Source of the DNA: Alicyclobacillus fastidiosus
GTDB lineage: Bacteria > Bacillota > Bacilli > Alicyclobacillales > Alicyclobacillaceae
NCBI RefSeq assembly: GCF_026651875.1
Contig: NZ_CP104067.1
Span: 4,020,501-4,084,500, forward strand
Length of the DNA stretch: 64,000 nucleotides
Direction of reading: 5' to 3'
The position numbers were made by a program, and so were the translations under genes. The stretch's first letter is position 1; each line of letters opens with the position of its first letter. This document shows, in pieces, positions 51,788-61,135 of the stretch. The notes under the pieces were generated by a model. That model made no database searches and was not told the DNA's origin. It worked only from the letters and a program-made list of their open reading frames with translations.

Positions 51788-52078
51788 TTGTCATACACAT
51801 GGTTCTTTAATGATGGCTCTCGGAGCGATATGAAGGCATTGCAACAAGAATGGGGCATTCCACACCAACAATTTTGTCGACGTGAACGGGTGATACGCAT
51901 CTTCCCAAACCGAACATCGCCATCCGCCATGCGTCTACTGGGTGCATTGTTGATGAAAATGGAAAAGAAGTGGACGGACCAGTTACCGTTATCTGACGAT
52001 GGACAATTACTGGGCCTTGCAGGAAGGAAGCCTCAGACCCAAGTTGCCAGGCAACCAATCAGACAGTCGACCCAATGA
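51788..52078 (+). pseudogene. IS256-family transposase remnant (C-terminal part)
   Basis: The stretch RRERVIRIFPNRTSPSAMRL then LGALLMKMEKKWT matches the end of IS256-type transposases (ERVIRIFPN...RLIGALLMEI-EKW). Everything upstream, including the DDE catalytic region, is missing. The frame runs on past the family end for about 30 residues and overlaps the start of the next frame by ATGA. It is debris of an older insertion, next to the intact IS1380. Confidence 0.75.
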
Positions 52079-52296
52079 CGCATGTAGTCGACCATATTTT
52101 CCTCTGTGATGTATTGGATGAACACAAAATTGGAACAGGTACTGCTCCTGATGAGGATTACATCGGAATAGAATGGATCCCCGTAAAAGAACTCTGTAAG
52201 CATAGATTTTTCCCTGCGGCATTAATTCCCCCTATTATCGAGGTAGCTGAAGGTGGTGCAGTATGCCATGGCGTTTATACAGGAGATATCAACTAA
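52075..52296 (+). pseudogene. Nudix hydrolase fragment lacking the Nudix box
   Basis: 73 residues that match the C-terminal half of Nudix proteins: HVVDHIFLCDVLDEHKIGTG, APDEDYIGIEWIPVKELCKH and RFFPAALIPPI. The catalytic Nudix box (GX5EX7REUXEEXGU) should precede HVVDHIFL but is absent; instead the IS256 remnant abuts it. The fragment is probably not functional. Confidence 0.7.
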
Positions 52297-52323
52297 GTAT
52301 GTGCAGCCTTGTTCTAAGTATAA

Positions 52324-53965
52324 CCTGAATCCGTGACGTGGATTTTCAAGAGGACGACAAAAATCGCGTGAAATCAAGTAAAATGGCGCTATCAGATGGA
52401 CGAATCTACCTCACCTACTTGGTGGTGCCTTCATGCGTTTTGTGATCGAAGAGTCAGATGAAATATTGACATCCCATTCTGGACTTGCTCTGGTTGGACT
52501 GCTCCTTGGCAAGACTCAACTATCCGCACGTCTCAATGCCCTCCCTGTCCCAGGGCGCGCGTATACGGAAATTTCGAATCAAGATGTTGCCTACGCCTAC
52601 CTGGGCCTCTTGTGTCAGGGGAAGAGCGACTTTGACCACATTGAGCCGTTGCGTCAGGACGAGTTCTTCCCTGAAGCGCTGACCATTTCCAATGTACCGT
52701 CGAGTCCAACACTACGCCAACGCCTGGATCTCGTAGCACCCGAAGAAAAATGTGACTGGCAATCGGTTATCCTCGAAGAATCAGCTGACCTATTGAGCAA
52801 GGTGGGCGTGTACCTTGCACCCATTGTACTGGGGGATGGGCATCGTGAATATCTACCGCTTGACATTGATGTATCCCCATTTGACAACTCAGGAACCAAG
52901 AAGGAGGGCGTGTCTCGTACCTATAAAGGGTGCGACGGATACGCGCCGATTTTCGCTTACTTAGGACAGGAAGGATACGCCGTTCACGTAGAGTTCCGAA
53001 CGGGAAGTACACATTGTCAAAAGGGGACCGCCGCGTTTCTGGCTCAGAGTATCCGCTATGCTCAACGAATTTCGGACAAGCGCCTACTCGTACGCTTAGA
53101 TGCGGGAAATGACAGCGTAGAAAACTTAGTCGTATGCAGGGCCGACGAAACCTCGGCCGACTTTATCGTGAAGAAGAACCTACGTAAGGAGAACCCGAAT
53201 GCGTGGTTGCTGACGGCTGAGCAACACGGTACCTACACAGAGCCCCGTGCAGGGAAGAAGGTGTACAGAGGGTCCATCCTGTCTCCAATGAAGGGATTAG
53301 AAAAACCGGTCCGGATGGTGTTTGAAGTGATTGAACGCACGATCCAGAGCGACGGTCAAGCATTACTCATCCCGAGCATTGAGGTAAACGTCTACGTCAC
53401 GAGCTTGCCAGAGGCTCCAGAGGTGATCATCGACCTGTATCATGCACATGGAACGATGGAGCAATTTCATAGCGAGATCAAGACAGATTTAGATTTGGAA
53501 CGGTTGCCCTCGGGGAAGTTTGCAACGAACGACCTTGTCTTGCATTTTGGTGTACTGGCATATAACCTGTTGCGCATCATCGGACAGGAGAGCCTGAGAG
53601 AGCAGGATGCACCGATTCGGAAGAAAGCAGAGAGGCGACGCATACGCACCGTGATCCAGAATCTCATCACGCTTGCGGCGAAAATGACGAGACACGCGAG
53701 GCAGACACGGCTACGATTCGGACGAGGTAACCGGTGGTTGCCCGTGTTTAGGCGACTATACGAAGCATTTGGATGAAGAAGGGAAAGAGCGTCCGATGTA
53801 TCCACATGTGAATGCATCCCTGAAACGAAGGGGTTATTCACCTGTGGACAAATTCACAGACTCCTCTCTTCTGCAAAAATGAACCACTCTGTTGACTGCT
53901 CGCCGACGCTTGGAGTCATGTTCAAAACTACCTTGACCAGTCTCTACAGACGTCACGGATTCAGG
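52324..53965 (+). mobile_element. Intact IS1380-family insertion sequence, 1642 bp
   Basis: The ends are inverted repeats: CCTGAATCCGTGACGT at 52324-52339 and its complement at 53950-53965. Both are flanked directly by TATAA (52319-52323 and 53966-53970), a 5-bp target duplication. It carries one transposase gene with no visible lesion, so the insertion looks recent. Confidence 0.9.
52433..53776 (+). CDS. IS1380-family transposase
   Basis: A 447-residue DDE transposase, full length for IS1380. First catalytic region DIDVSPFDNSGTKKEGVSRTY, second LLVRLDAGNDSVENL, and the glutamate in HAHGTMEQFHSEIKTDLDLERLPS. The C-terminus (RIRTVIQNLITLAAKMTRHA) is basic. The reading frame is uninterrupted, so the element may still move. 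ATG 52433 lies 93 bp after the left end. Confidence 0.93.
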   Translation: MRFVIEESDEILTSHSGLALVGLLLGKTQLSARLNALPVPGRAYTEISNQDVAYAYLGLLCQGKSDFDHIEPLRQDEFFPEALTISNVPSSPTLRQRLDLVAPEEKCDWQSVILEESADLLSKVGVYLAPIVLGDGHREYLPLDIDVSPFDNSGTKKEGVSRTYKGCDGYAPIFAYLGQEGYAVHVEFRTGSTHCQKGTAAFLAQSIRYAQRISDKRLLVRLDAGNDSVENLVVCRADETSADFIVKKNLRKENPNAWLLTAEQHGTYTEPRAGKKVYRGSILSPMKGLEKPVRMVFEVIERTIQSDGQALLIPSIEVNVYVTSLPEAPEVIIDLYHAHGTMEQFHSEIKTDLDLERLPSGKFATNDLVLHFGVLAYNLLRIIGQESLREQDAPIRKKAERRRIRTVIQNLITLAAKMTRHARQTRLRFGRGNRWLPVFRRLYEAFG

Positions 53966-54311
53966 TATAAGCCTTATCGTTGCATGAACATGCAACGTTC
54001 ACCAATATAGCGATATTCAACATCCGGGCATGTGCAATAGCAAGTCTACCAGATAAAATTCATGAAAATAGGGACGCGGGTTCGATTCGGCTATCCGTAT
54101 CAGAACAAAACCACGACCCACGCGTCATTATCATTCACTAAACGACAGTAATGCCCGACAGTTGACTTGTCGCTTGTATGTAAGGCTGAACTTAAAACTT
54201 CACACAAACCGGATTAGGAATCTCAATGTTAGATTTACAATTGCCGCGAGTACGATGTTCAACAAAACAAATAAGAAGATGGTATCGGCCGGTCGCTCAT
54301 CTTATTACTGT
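53966..54311. other. Intergenic region with terminator of the phosphoglucomutase gene
   Basis: GTTGCATG/CATGCAAC (53979-53996) is a short perfect dyad. At 54270-54306, AATAAGAAGATG and CATCTTATT pair with one bulge; on the minus strand the hairpin is followed by TGTTTTGTTG, giving a fair terminator for the gene ending at 54312. Confidence 0.55.
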
Positions 54312-56063
54312 CTACTTCTCCGCCGCCGTCACGTGAGGTTCAATCGCGGCCTTGAGTCTCTGCAGTTTGGTTTGACAATCCGCTTCACTATCTCCACGGA
54401 CAGATAGATAGATCTTGAGTTTGGGCTCCGTGCCTGACGGCCGAACCGCCATCCAGGAGCCATCATTGAACAGATACTTCAGCACGTCCGACTGTGGCAG
54501 TGTTAACCGCTCCACTTTTTCTTCCTTATTGGCCCCCGATTGTATGCAGACGCGCGTGCCTGCAGTGTAATCCTCGACCGCCTCCAGGACGAGTCCCTCT
54601 ACCTCCGGCCGATGCTGACGCAGCTTCTCCATTACCCTATGTTGTTGTTCATGTGCGTTTCCGCCTTCAAACATCGTGCTAAACAGCTCATCCCGAAAAT
54701 AACCATACCGCTCAAATAACTCCTTCAGGGCGTCCAGCAATGTCTTTCCCTGTGATGCCCACGCAGCAGTCATTTCGGCAATGGCTAGACAAGTTTGGAC
54801 TGCGTCCTTATCCCGGACAATCGGGGACACTAAGTAACCATAACTCTCCTCGTATCCCAGTAAGAACGTATTTGCCCCAGTCTGCTCATCCTCCGTAATC
54901 CCACTGCCGATGTACTTGAATCCTGTTAGCACCTCGTGAACTGAGACCTGATGTGCCTCAGCAATGGCCTTGCCCAAGTCTGACGTAACGATAGTCTTGA
55001 AAATCACGCCATTGGTTGGCAAGCGGCCTACTGCCTTGCGCGTTCGGATGATGAAGTCCGCGAGCAGGGCACCAACCTGGTTCCCGGTGAGAAGTTGGTA
55101 TCCGTTCTCCCCCCCCTGCACGGCAATGCCTACGCGATCCGAATCCGGATCTGTTCCCATCACGAGGCTTGCATGGACGGATTCTGCAAGGCGAATCCCT
55201 AGATCCAGCGCCTGGGGCTCCTCTGGATTTGGACTTTTTACCGTTGGGAAATCACCGTCTGGCATCTCCTGCTCAGTCACAACCTGTACATTGTCATACC
55301 CTGCCTCCCTGAGCGCTTCCCGAACTGGTATATTTCCCGCACCGTGCAGCGGCGTATAGACAATGTGGAGTGCCTTCCGCTGCTCGCTCGCGATGGATTC
55401 GAATTTCGACACCCTCACCACGGCTTGTAGATACGCCTTACGGACCTCGGGGTCCATCCATGCGAACAATCCACGCTCAACTGCCTCGTCGAGGTTCAGC
55501 GCCGGAATCTCGAAAATATCGTCATTTTCTGCGATGATATTCCGAATCTTCTCCGTATCTTCCGGAAGCAATTGATACCCATCCGGCCCATACGCCTTGT
55601 ATCCGTTATACTCAGGAGGATTATGGCTTGCCGTAATCATCACACCGGCCGCTGCCCCGAGGTGCCGAATTGAAAACGATACTTCCGGGGTCGGGCACAA
55701 ATATGGCATCACATGCACCGGAACACCCACGGCAGCCATGGCCCGTCCGGCTTCTTCCGCGAATGTTTTAGAACGATGGCGACAATCGTATCCGATGACC
55801 GCACCGCGCCGTGCGATATCTTGTCCTTGACGCAGGATGTACTCTGCGAGCGCCCACGACGTCCGGCGAATCGTGTAAATATTGAGCCGATTGAGGCCGG
55901 CACCCATGACTGCACGCAAACCGGCCGTTCCGAACTCAAGGTGCCGAGCAAACCTTTCTTCAATCTCTGCTTGATTTCCGCGAATCGATTCCAAATCCTT
56001 GCGAAGATCCTTCGGTAATTCCGGGTTCTTTACCCATTGTTCGTAAAGATCTATTGCATTCAT
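54312..56063 (-). CDS. pgcA: Phosphoglucomutase/phosphomannomutase (PgcA-like)
   Basis: A 583-residue alpha-D-phosphohexomutase, matching the length of Bacillus PgcA. Phosphoserine S146 in MITASHNPPEYNGYK, Mg-binding D305/D307/D309 in GTDPDSDRVGIAV, sugar-binding LGYEESYGYLVS, and phosphate-binding VRPSGTEPKLKIYL. It interconverts glucose 1- and 6-phosphate, feeding cell-wall and lipid glycosylation or glycogen. Monocistronic with its own terminator. The symbol follows resemblance to the Bacillus gene. Confidence 0.93.
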   Translation of the reverse strand: MNAIDLYEQWVKNPELPKDLRKDLESIRGNQAEIEERFARHLEFGTAGLRAVMGAGLNRLNIYTIRRTSWALAEYILRQGQDIARRGAVIGYDCRHRSKTFAEEAGRAMAAVGVPVHVMPYLCPTPEVSFSIRHLGAAAGVMITASHNPPEYNGYKAYGPDGYQLLPEDTEKIRNIIAENDDIFEIPALNLDEAVERGLFAWMDPEVRKAYLQAVVRVSKFESIASEQRKALHIVYTPLHGAGNIPVREALREAGYDNVQVVTEQEMPDGDFPTVKSPNPEEPQALDLGIRLAESVHASLVMGTDPDSDRVGIAVQGGENGYQLLTGNQVGALLADFIIRTRKAVGRLPTNGVIFKTIVTSDLGKAIAEAHQVSVHEVLTGFKYIGSGITEDEQTGANTFLLGYEESYGYLVSPIVRDKDAVQTCLAIAEMTAAWASQGKTLLDALKELFERYGYFRDELFSTMFEGGNAHEQQHRVMEKLRQHRPEVEGLVLEAVEDYTAGTRVCIQSGANKEEKVERLTLPQSDVLKYLFNDGSWMAVRPSGTEPKLKIYLSVRGDSEADCQTKLQRLKAAIEPHVTAAEK

Positions 56064-56480
56064 TTAGCGCATCTCCTCCGTATTCAATAACGAGTTTCTT
56101 GCCTCTATCTTAGAGATTGATGTTACTCTCTGCCGCGTCATGTGCGGCGCTTTGACTGAGTAGGCTATTTCCGCTCATATTGGTGTGCGGTAGCGCCGTA
56201 CATAACAGTCTTCGTAGTCACTCAAAGTGTTTGTCAATCGGCCAACCCTTATGTTGACGTAAGTAAAAACCGCGGACCAATTGATCCGTGTTATTGCTTA
56301 GTGGAGGCGGCCGCAACAGTATAACGCCTCAGCGCCTGACAACACAGAAAGACTCAAGCTTGCCAGGCCGCTGTTCGATTGACGATGCAACTGTATAGCA
56401 TCCATTTCGAAGATGTTCAGAAGAGTTCAATATATGCTCTACTTGTTTTTCAAATTTGACTGTATTGGCGGGACAAAGAA
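56064..56480. other. Intergenic region upstream of phosphoglucomutase
   Basis: CGGATC AATT GGTCCG (minus strand, about 56270-56287) followed by CGGTTTTTAC could be a weak terminator or attenuator upstream of the mutase gene. No protein gene supported. Confidence 0.35.
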
Positions 56481-57022
56481 ATGATAATTGAACGTCAAGA
56501 ATTTCTTGTACATGGACTGTCTTACACTATTAGATCTGCGGTCAAGAACGATGCGGAAAGAATTGTCCGAATTAAGGCTACAGATTGATGGAGAGACCGA
56601 AAACCTGGACAGAGAAAAAGGGGAAGGTTTCATCGATGTACCCGGATTTGATAATTTAATACATATGGACACGGTCAGTCCAAGAAACCTATTTTTGGTT
56701 GCGGTCAATAATCGTATCGTCGGGTTTTCAAGATGCGAAGGCACCGGTCTGAAGAGATTTTCCCACAAAACGGAATTTGGAGTGTGCGTACTAAAGGACT
56801 TTTGGGGATACCGAATCGGTAAAAATCTCCTGAAGGAGTCCATCTCTGGGCTGACTCTAACGGTATATCAAGAAGATCACGCTGAATGTATTAGAGACGA
56901 ACACTAGAGCCATTGAGCTGTATAAAAGATTTGGCTTTGAAATAGGTATATTGAGAAACGACAAAATCCTTTCAGACGGTAAATACTACAACACCGTTGT
57001 TATGGGGAGGTTCAATGACTGA
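56481..57022 (+). pseudogene. GNAT acetyltransferase broken by three frameshifts
   Basis: Pieces in different frames together make one GNAT protein. Piece 1: ATG 56481, MIIERQEFLVHGLSYTIRSA then VKNDAE. Piece 2 (from about 56555): ELSELRLQIDGETENLDREK through DFWGYRIGKNLLKES. Piece 3: WADSNGI. Piece 4 (from about 56871): KKITLNVLETNTRAIELYKR then FGFEIG to VVMGRFND, ending at 57022. The acetyl-CoA loop is FWGYRIGKNLL. Shifts fall near AGAATTG (56556), TCTGGGC (56845) and TCAAGAAG (56865). Either a true pseudogene or an error-prone stretch of sequence. Confidence 0.75.
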
Positions 57023-57204
57023 CACCCACAGGAACCGTTATTTAACAAAGAGAGGGTTAATCGAAGTGGCGCGCGAAATGAAGTTCTGTATGAAAGTACA
57101 GCCGTTTCAGGGTATCCATTGTAGCGCTCTCGGGCAGTTTAATGCAATACGCTCCTTTAAAAACCAGCGTTTTTGATGACAGAAAAAGAATTGGAGGTGA
57201 TTGA

Positions 57205-58287
57205 ATGAATGCGTCTTCAGTCCTTGATGAATTTATACAGAAAACCGAGGCTCATCCCTTAGAAAACCACAACGACCTATTGTTTCATGCTCGTGACTTA
57301 CTTGAAGCGGAATTGATTGTCGGTAACTACCCCATTAAAACAGTAAGACTTGCCTACAAGCTATATGGTTATTTAGGGGATAACGGACTAGCCGAGAGAA
57401 TAAATGTGATGAGTAAATTTCTTCGCAGTGGACATGGAAGTCTTGACGATCAGTTCTGGGCAAAATGGGTAATAGTCGATAATCTCGCTTTGCTTAAGCG
57501 TTATACAGAAATGGTTAAGGAACACCAAGAATTCTTGATTTGGGCTAAGTCACATATGGAACCGGTGTACTGGATAAAAGTGATGTCTGATAGTACACAA
57601 GCGGAGGGATGGTTCGAACTTGGAATGACTGAGATGTGGTTTGAAATATACCACGATTCGATGTCGAAGGTCGTACCTGAAGTAGCAAATCGTTGCGACC
57701 GAATCTACTATATGGAGACAGCAATTGGCTTGCTAGTAGAGTACTTACATAAATATGAACCTGCGATTCCAGAGATCGAACGATATCGCGGCATTATTAA
57801 CGAAGATCCATTGTGGACTGAGTATGATCGTTTTTCGATTCGTCTGAAATCGTACGAGTTGGGTCTGTACAGCAAACTAAACCAGTGGGATAAATATGAC
57901 GAAATCATCGCGGAGGCTACCGCGATGATACAGGATCGTGCCCAGCGTTACGAGCGTGGAGAGTTTGCAAACATTGACGAAATATGTGATATGGCTCATG
58001 AAGTTGGATGCTGTCTAATGTGGGAAAAGCGCTATGATCAGGCATTGCCCTTGTTTGAATATGCAATCGCCAATCAGGGAGTTGGAGTAACCCATTACTT
58101 TTACGCGATGTGTGTATGGGCAACCGAAAAAAACAGATCAAAAACCATGCATCATTTACATATGGCTCAGAAGACCACAAAAGGAAACCAAGGGCTTCGT
58201 TCTAGATACAAACACATGTTTTTAGACACTCCGGAATTCGCAGATGTCCATGATGATGTAGAGTTTCTTTTGGTGTTCAGTGAATAA
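57205..58287 (+). CDS. Helical-repeat (TPR-like) protein, unknown function
   Basis: A 360-residue, mostly alpha-helical soluble protein with RBS GGAGGTGATTGA and ATG at 57205. Paired helices resemble tetratricopeptide or HEAT-like repeats: FWAKWVIVDNLALLKRYTEM, ELGMTEMWFEIYHDSM, YELGLYSKLNQWDKYDEIIA and CLMWEKRYDQALPLFEYAI. No DNA-binding or enzymatic motif is visible. It could be a scaffold or a TPR-type regulator. It is followed after 147 bp by a GNAT gene on the same strand. Not recognised. Confidence 0.8.
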   Translation: MNASSVLDEFIQKTEAHPLENHNDLLFHARDLLEAELIVGNYPIKTVRLAYKLYGYLGDNGLAERINVMSKFLRSGHGSLDDQFWAKWVIVDNLALLKRYTEMVKEHQEFLIWAKSHMEPVYWIKVMSDSTQAEGWFELGMTEMWFEIYHDSMSKVVPEVANRCDRIYYMETAIGLLVEYLHKYEPAIPEIERYRGIINEDPLWTEYDRFSIRLKSYELGLYSKLNQWDKYDEIIAEATAMIQDRAQRYERGEFANIDEICDMAHEVGCCLMWEKRYDQALPLFEYAIANQGVGVTHYFYAMCVWATEKNRSKTMHHLHMAQKTTKGNQGLRSRYKHMFLDTPEFADVHDDVEFLLVFSE

Positions 58288-58434
58288 ATGAGTAGCATTC
58301 TGTTGTTGTTGGGGGCATGAATCCAATAAGATCGACAGTATCGTACTGCATGAACATCCTCTAATAATGACACTGCCTTATTCAACGAAGGGGCAGCTTA
58401 CTTCAAGATAGGTGCCCAGGTAGGAGGTGGCGTT

Positions 58435-58887
58435 GTGCGTCTTTCACTTAAGACGATGACCGACGTGGATTTGCCAGTCATCGAGACCTGGTTTGACGAT
58501 AAGGATACAAAGAAGCGTATCAGTATAGATAATTTAAAGACGTGGTTTGACCACGTCCTGAATAATGAGCATTACTTTGTGTCATTGGCATGTTTAGATC
58601 GAACTTCCATCGGAATGGTCATGTTAGAAATATACGATAACCACTCTGCTGCCGTCGCATTTTTAATTGCAGCGCAATACAGGGGACGTGGGTATTCGAA
58701 GCAAATGCTACAGATGGCTTTAGATAAGATGGTCTCGGAAGACTTGATAGTTACGGCTAGTGTGGAAACTGACAATTATCGCAGTATACGTTGCTTAGAG
58801 TCGTCGGGTTTCAAGCGCGCGAGTTCTCAGCCAGATGAAGATAACCTCTTCCACTTCACATGGCGTCATCTTGATGGGTTAGGGTAG
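58435..58887 (+). CDS. GNAT-family N-acetyltransferase
   Basis: A 150-residue enzyme, GTG start after AGGAGGTGGCGTT. The family core is AVAFLIAAQYRGRGYSKQML, with the acetyl-CoA loop QYRGRGYS, then VSEDLIVTASVETDNYRSIR with CLESSGFKRAS. Resembles RimJ/RimL-type transferases. Ends in a bidirectional terminator. Substrate unknown. Confidence 0.9.
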   Translation: MRLSLKTMTDVDLPVIETWFDDKDTKKRISIDNLKTWFDHVLNNEHYFVSLACLDRTSIGMVMLEIYDNHSAAVAFLIAAQYRGRGYSKQMLQMALDKMVSEDLIVTASVETDNYRSIRCLESSGFKRASSQPDEDNLFHFTWRHLDGLG

Positions 58888-58983
58888 GCAACATGCCTCG
58901 AATACAAGGTCAATGTTATGTTTATTGCGCTATAGGGGGCGAATGTGCAATAAAGGCCCCCAATCAAATACCAATTAATATCC

Positions 58984-59013
58984 AAAACGCGGTATATATA
59001 TGAACCGCGTTTT
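58984..59013. terminator. Bidirectional rho-independent terminator
   Basis: AAAACGCGGT and ACCGCGTTTT form a perfect 10-bp stem with loop ATATATATGA. It ends the GNAT gene on the plus strand and the nagA operon on the minus strand. Confidence 0.9.
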
Positions 59014-59112
59014 CTTCGCATTTCATACATCAGAGACATCCTTAGAGTAGAGATAATCCGCTTCCGCGATCCAATAAATGTATTATCGTATATTTTCGTT
59101 AAAATGTCGGCT

Positions 59113-60294
59113 CTACCCCTGGAGGTTCTCGTAGACCTGGGATCCGCCGTTAAACACACGGACGATCCTCGTCTGCTGACTCTCCCTCGAAAATATGACT
59201 AGATCCGCCGGTGCACCAAGGAAGAAACCTAGGGGCGTCACGAATTCCATGAATTTGGAGGGGCCAATGGAGCCCATCTCCCAAGCTTGTCGAAGGTCAC
59301 ACAAACCCGTTCGAACCAGATGGTCGATACCTTGAATAAGTGGCTGAACAGACCCAGCTAGTAAGTCTGGGTGCTGAGCAAGGTGAAGTTTGCCGTCGGG
59401 CGTCAATACCACCCGACCACCAATATGTGTATTGTACGAACCTGACTCCATGCCAGCGAGCCAAACCGAATCACTTATGAGCATTGCCTTGTCCTGTTTC
59501 ACTTTCAGGATGACCTGCATCACAGAAAGAGGAAGATGAAATCCATCCGCAATAAAGGAAGTATACAAATCGTCATTCGCTAGCTGGTCCCAAATATAAT
59601 TCGGATGTCGCGGTAAGAGCGGATGAGCACCATTTCCCAAGTGAGTAGACAAGCTTGCTCCCGCGTTAACTGCGTCAAAAATCTCTTTGGTTGTAGCAGC
59701 TGTATGACCGATCGCGACCTTGACACCACTCCGTGTGCATCGCCGGATAAAGTCTACCGCACCTTCCCATTCTGGTGATAAGGTAATCAATCTAATGAGC
59801 CCATTCGCCAACTCCTGCCATTTCTGAAACAGTTCCCAATCTGGGGCTTTTACGTACCGAACATCATGTGCACCACGCGGACCCTCTAAAGAGGAAATAA
59901 AGGGACCTTCTAAGTGAATTCCACGAATCGTTTGCCGAATATCGGGATATTGTTGAAGTGCTTCAGCCACTGAGGATATGGCGCTTTCGATGGCTTCATC
60001 ACTGTTGGTCACAATGGTCGGGAAATAACCTGTGACGCCATGTGCCCATAAAGCTTTCGTCACTTCATAAACTTTGATAGGTTTATTCGGATAGGTATTG
60101 AAATCACAGCCATTGAACCCGTTCACTTGTAAATCTACCAAACCAGGCCCGATCCATAGGGAGGAGCTTACCGATTTAAGAGTTTGTACATTAACAATAC
60201 GCCCATTCTGCACTGTGATACGAATCGGGCTTGCTGTACGATAATCCAGTCCTTCAATTGAAAAGTTATTAGAACCTTCACTTTTAAAATTCAT
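59113..60294 (-). CDS. nagA: N-acetylglucosamine-6-phosphate deacetylase
   Basis: A 393-residue amidohydrolase. Motifs: GPGLVDLQVNGFNGCDFN, metal glutamate in RGIHLEGPFI, KVAIGHTAATTKE, STHLGNGAHPLLPRHP and the acid LISDSVWLAGMESG. It removes acetate from GlcNAc-6-P. The ATG at 60294 lies inside the end of nagB and follows GTGGAGACGTCGGAC; a GTG at 60309 is also in frame. Overlap with nagB implies coupled translation. The catalytic aspartate context (ISDSVWLAG) differs from the common TDAMAAAG but keeps the key residue. Confidence 0.93.
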   Translation of the reverse strand: MNFKSEGSNNFSIEGLDYRTASPIRITVQNGRIVNVQTLKSVSSSLWIGPGLVDLQVNGFNGCDFNTYPNKPIKVYEVTKALWAHGVTGYFPTIVTNSDEAIESAISSVAEALQQYPDIRQTIRGIHLEGPFISSLEGPRGAHDVRYVKAPDWELFQKWQELANGLIRLITLSPEWEGAVDFIRRCTRSGVKVAIGHTAATTKEIFDAVNAGASLSTHLGNGAHPLLPRHPNYIWDQLANDDLYTSFIADGFHLPLSVMQVILKVKQDKAMLISDSVWLAGMESGSYNTHIGGRVVLTPDGKLHLAQHPDLLAGSVQPLIQGIDHLVRTGLCDLRQAWEMGSIGPSKFMEFVTPLGFFLGAPADLVIFSRESQQTRIVRVFNGGSQVYENLQG

Positions 60295-61054
60295 GTCCGA
60301 CGTCTCCACAAGAATCTAAGTCAAGATACAGGTTGCAATCGAGATGTGCTCTTAAAATGGATGCAGGGCACTCTGTTGACAGCGAACCAAACAATGCTCG
60401 TTCTACCGCATTACGTTTTGTACTCCCAGGCACCATACAAAATAAGTGGTGACCTGACATTAAAGTAGGAATTGTAAGGGTCAGAGCATGGAGGGGAACG
60501 GAATCAAGGTCTGGAAAACAGCCATCATGCACTTGCTGCATTCTGCAGTCGATGTCTAATTGAACCGCTTTCATAACGTGAGGGTCTGAGAAATTTGCTA
60601 CACCGGGATCATTGAACGCAATGTGGCCATTCTCACCAATACCAAGACAAACGATGTCGATAGGTGCTCGGTCAATAAGATCACCATAGCGATGACATTC
60701 TTCGTTAGCGGACTGCATCGGATCAATTGTATAAATTTTTCCTGGGTTTACATATTTGAAGAGCCTTTCTATCAAAAATTGACTAAACCTTCTTGGGTCT
60801 TTGTCGGGAAGTCCTACATATTCATCCATGTGGAACGCTGTTACACGATTCCAGTCGATTCCTTTATGCCACGTCAATTCCTTCAGAAATTCATTCTGAG
60901 AAGGAGCCGCGGCAAACACCATACGTAGTTCTTCGTTTTGAGACAGAATCAACTTCATTTTTTCAGCAACTTCCTTTGCCGCCACGGCTCCCAAGGAAGC
61001 TCTGTCACGAAGAATTTTCACGTTTAATCGATCAAATTTCTTAATGACGCACAT
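60284..61054 (-). CDS. nagB: Glucosamine-6-phosphate deaminase
   Basis: A 256-residue aldose-ketose isomerase/deaminase. Motifs: AAAPSQNEFLKEL (phosphate loop), FHMDEYVGL (D77), VCLGIGENGHIAFNDPG and ALTLTIPTLMSG. It turns glucosamine-6-P into fructose-6-P and ammonia. I chose the ATG at 61054, since GTGAGGTG lies at the right distance; an ATG at 61060 and one at 61093 are possible. Overlaps nagA. Its upstream neighbour is the ROK regulator, 81 bp away on the same strand. Confidence 0.93.
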   Translation of the reverse strand: MCVIKKFDRLNVKILRDRASLGAVAAKEVAEKMKLILSQNEELRMVFAAAPSQNEFLKELTWHKGIDWNRVTAFHMDEYVGLPDKDPRRFSQFLIERLFKYVNPGKIYTIDPMQSANEECHRYGDLIDRAPIDIVCLGIGENGHIAFNDPGVANFSDPHVMKAVQLDIDCRMQQVHDGCFPDLDSVPLHALTLTIPTLMSGHHLFCMVPGSTKRNAVERALFGSLSTECPASILRAHLDCNLYLDLDSCGDVGHEF

Positions 61055-61135
61055 ATCCATCACCTCACGGAATTTACTGTTACTGACATGCATCCAGGCA
61101 TCAATAGGCCAGTTTAGCTGCCCATCGGGCAGGTT

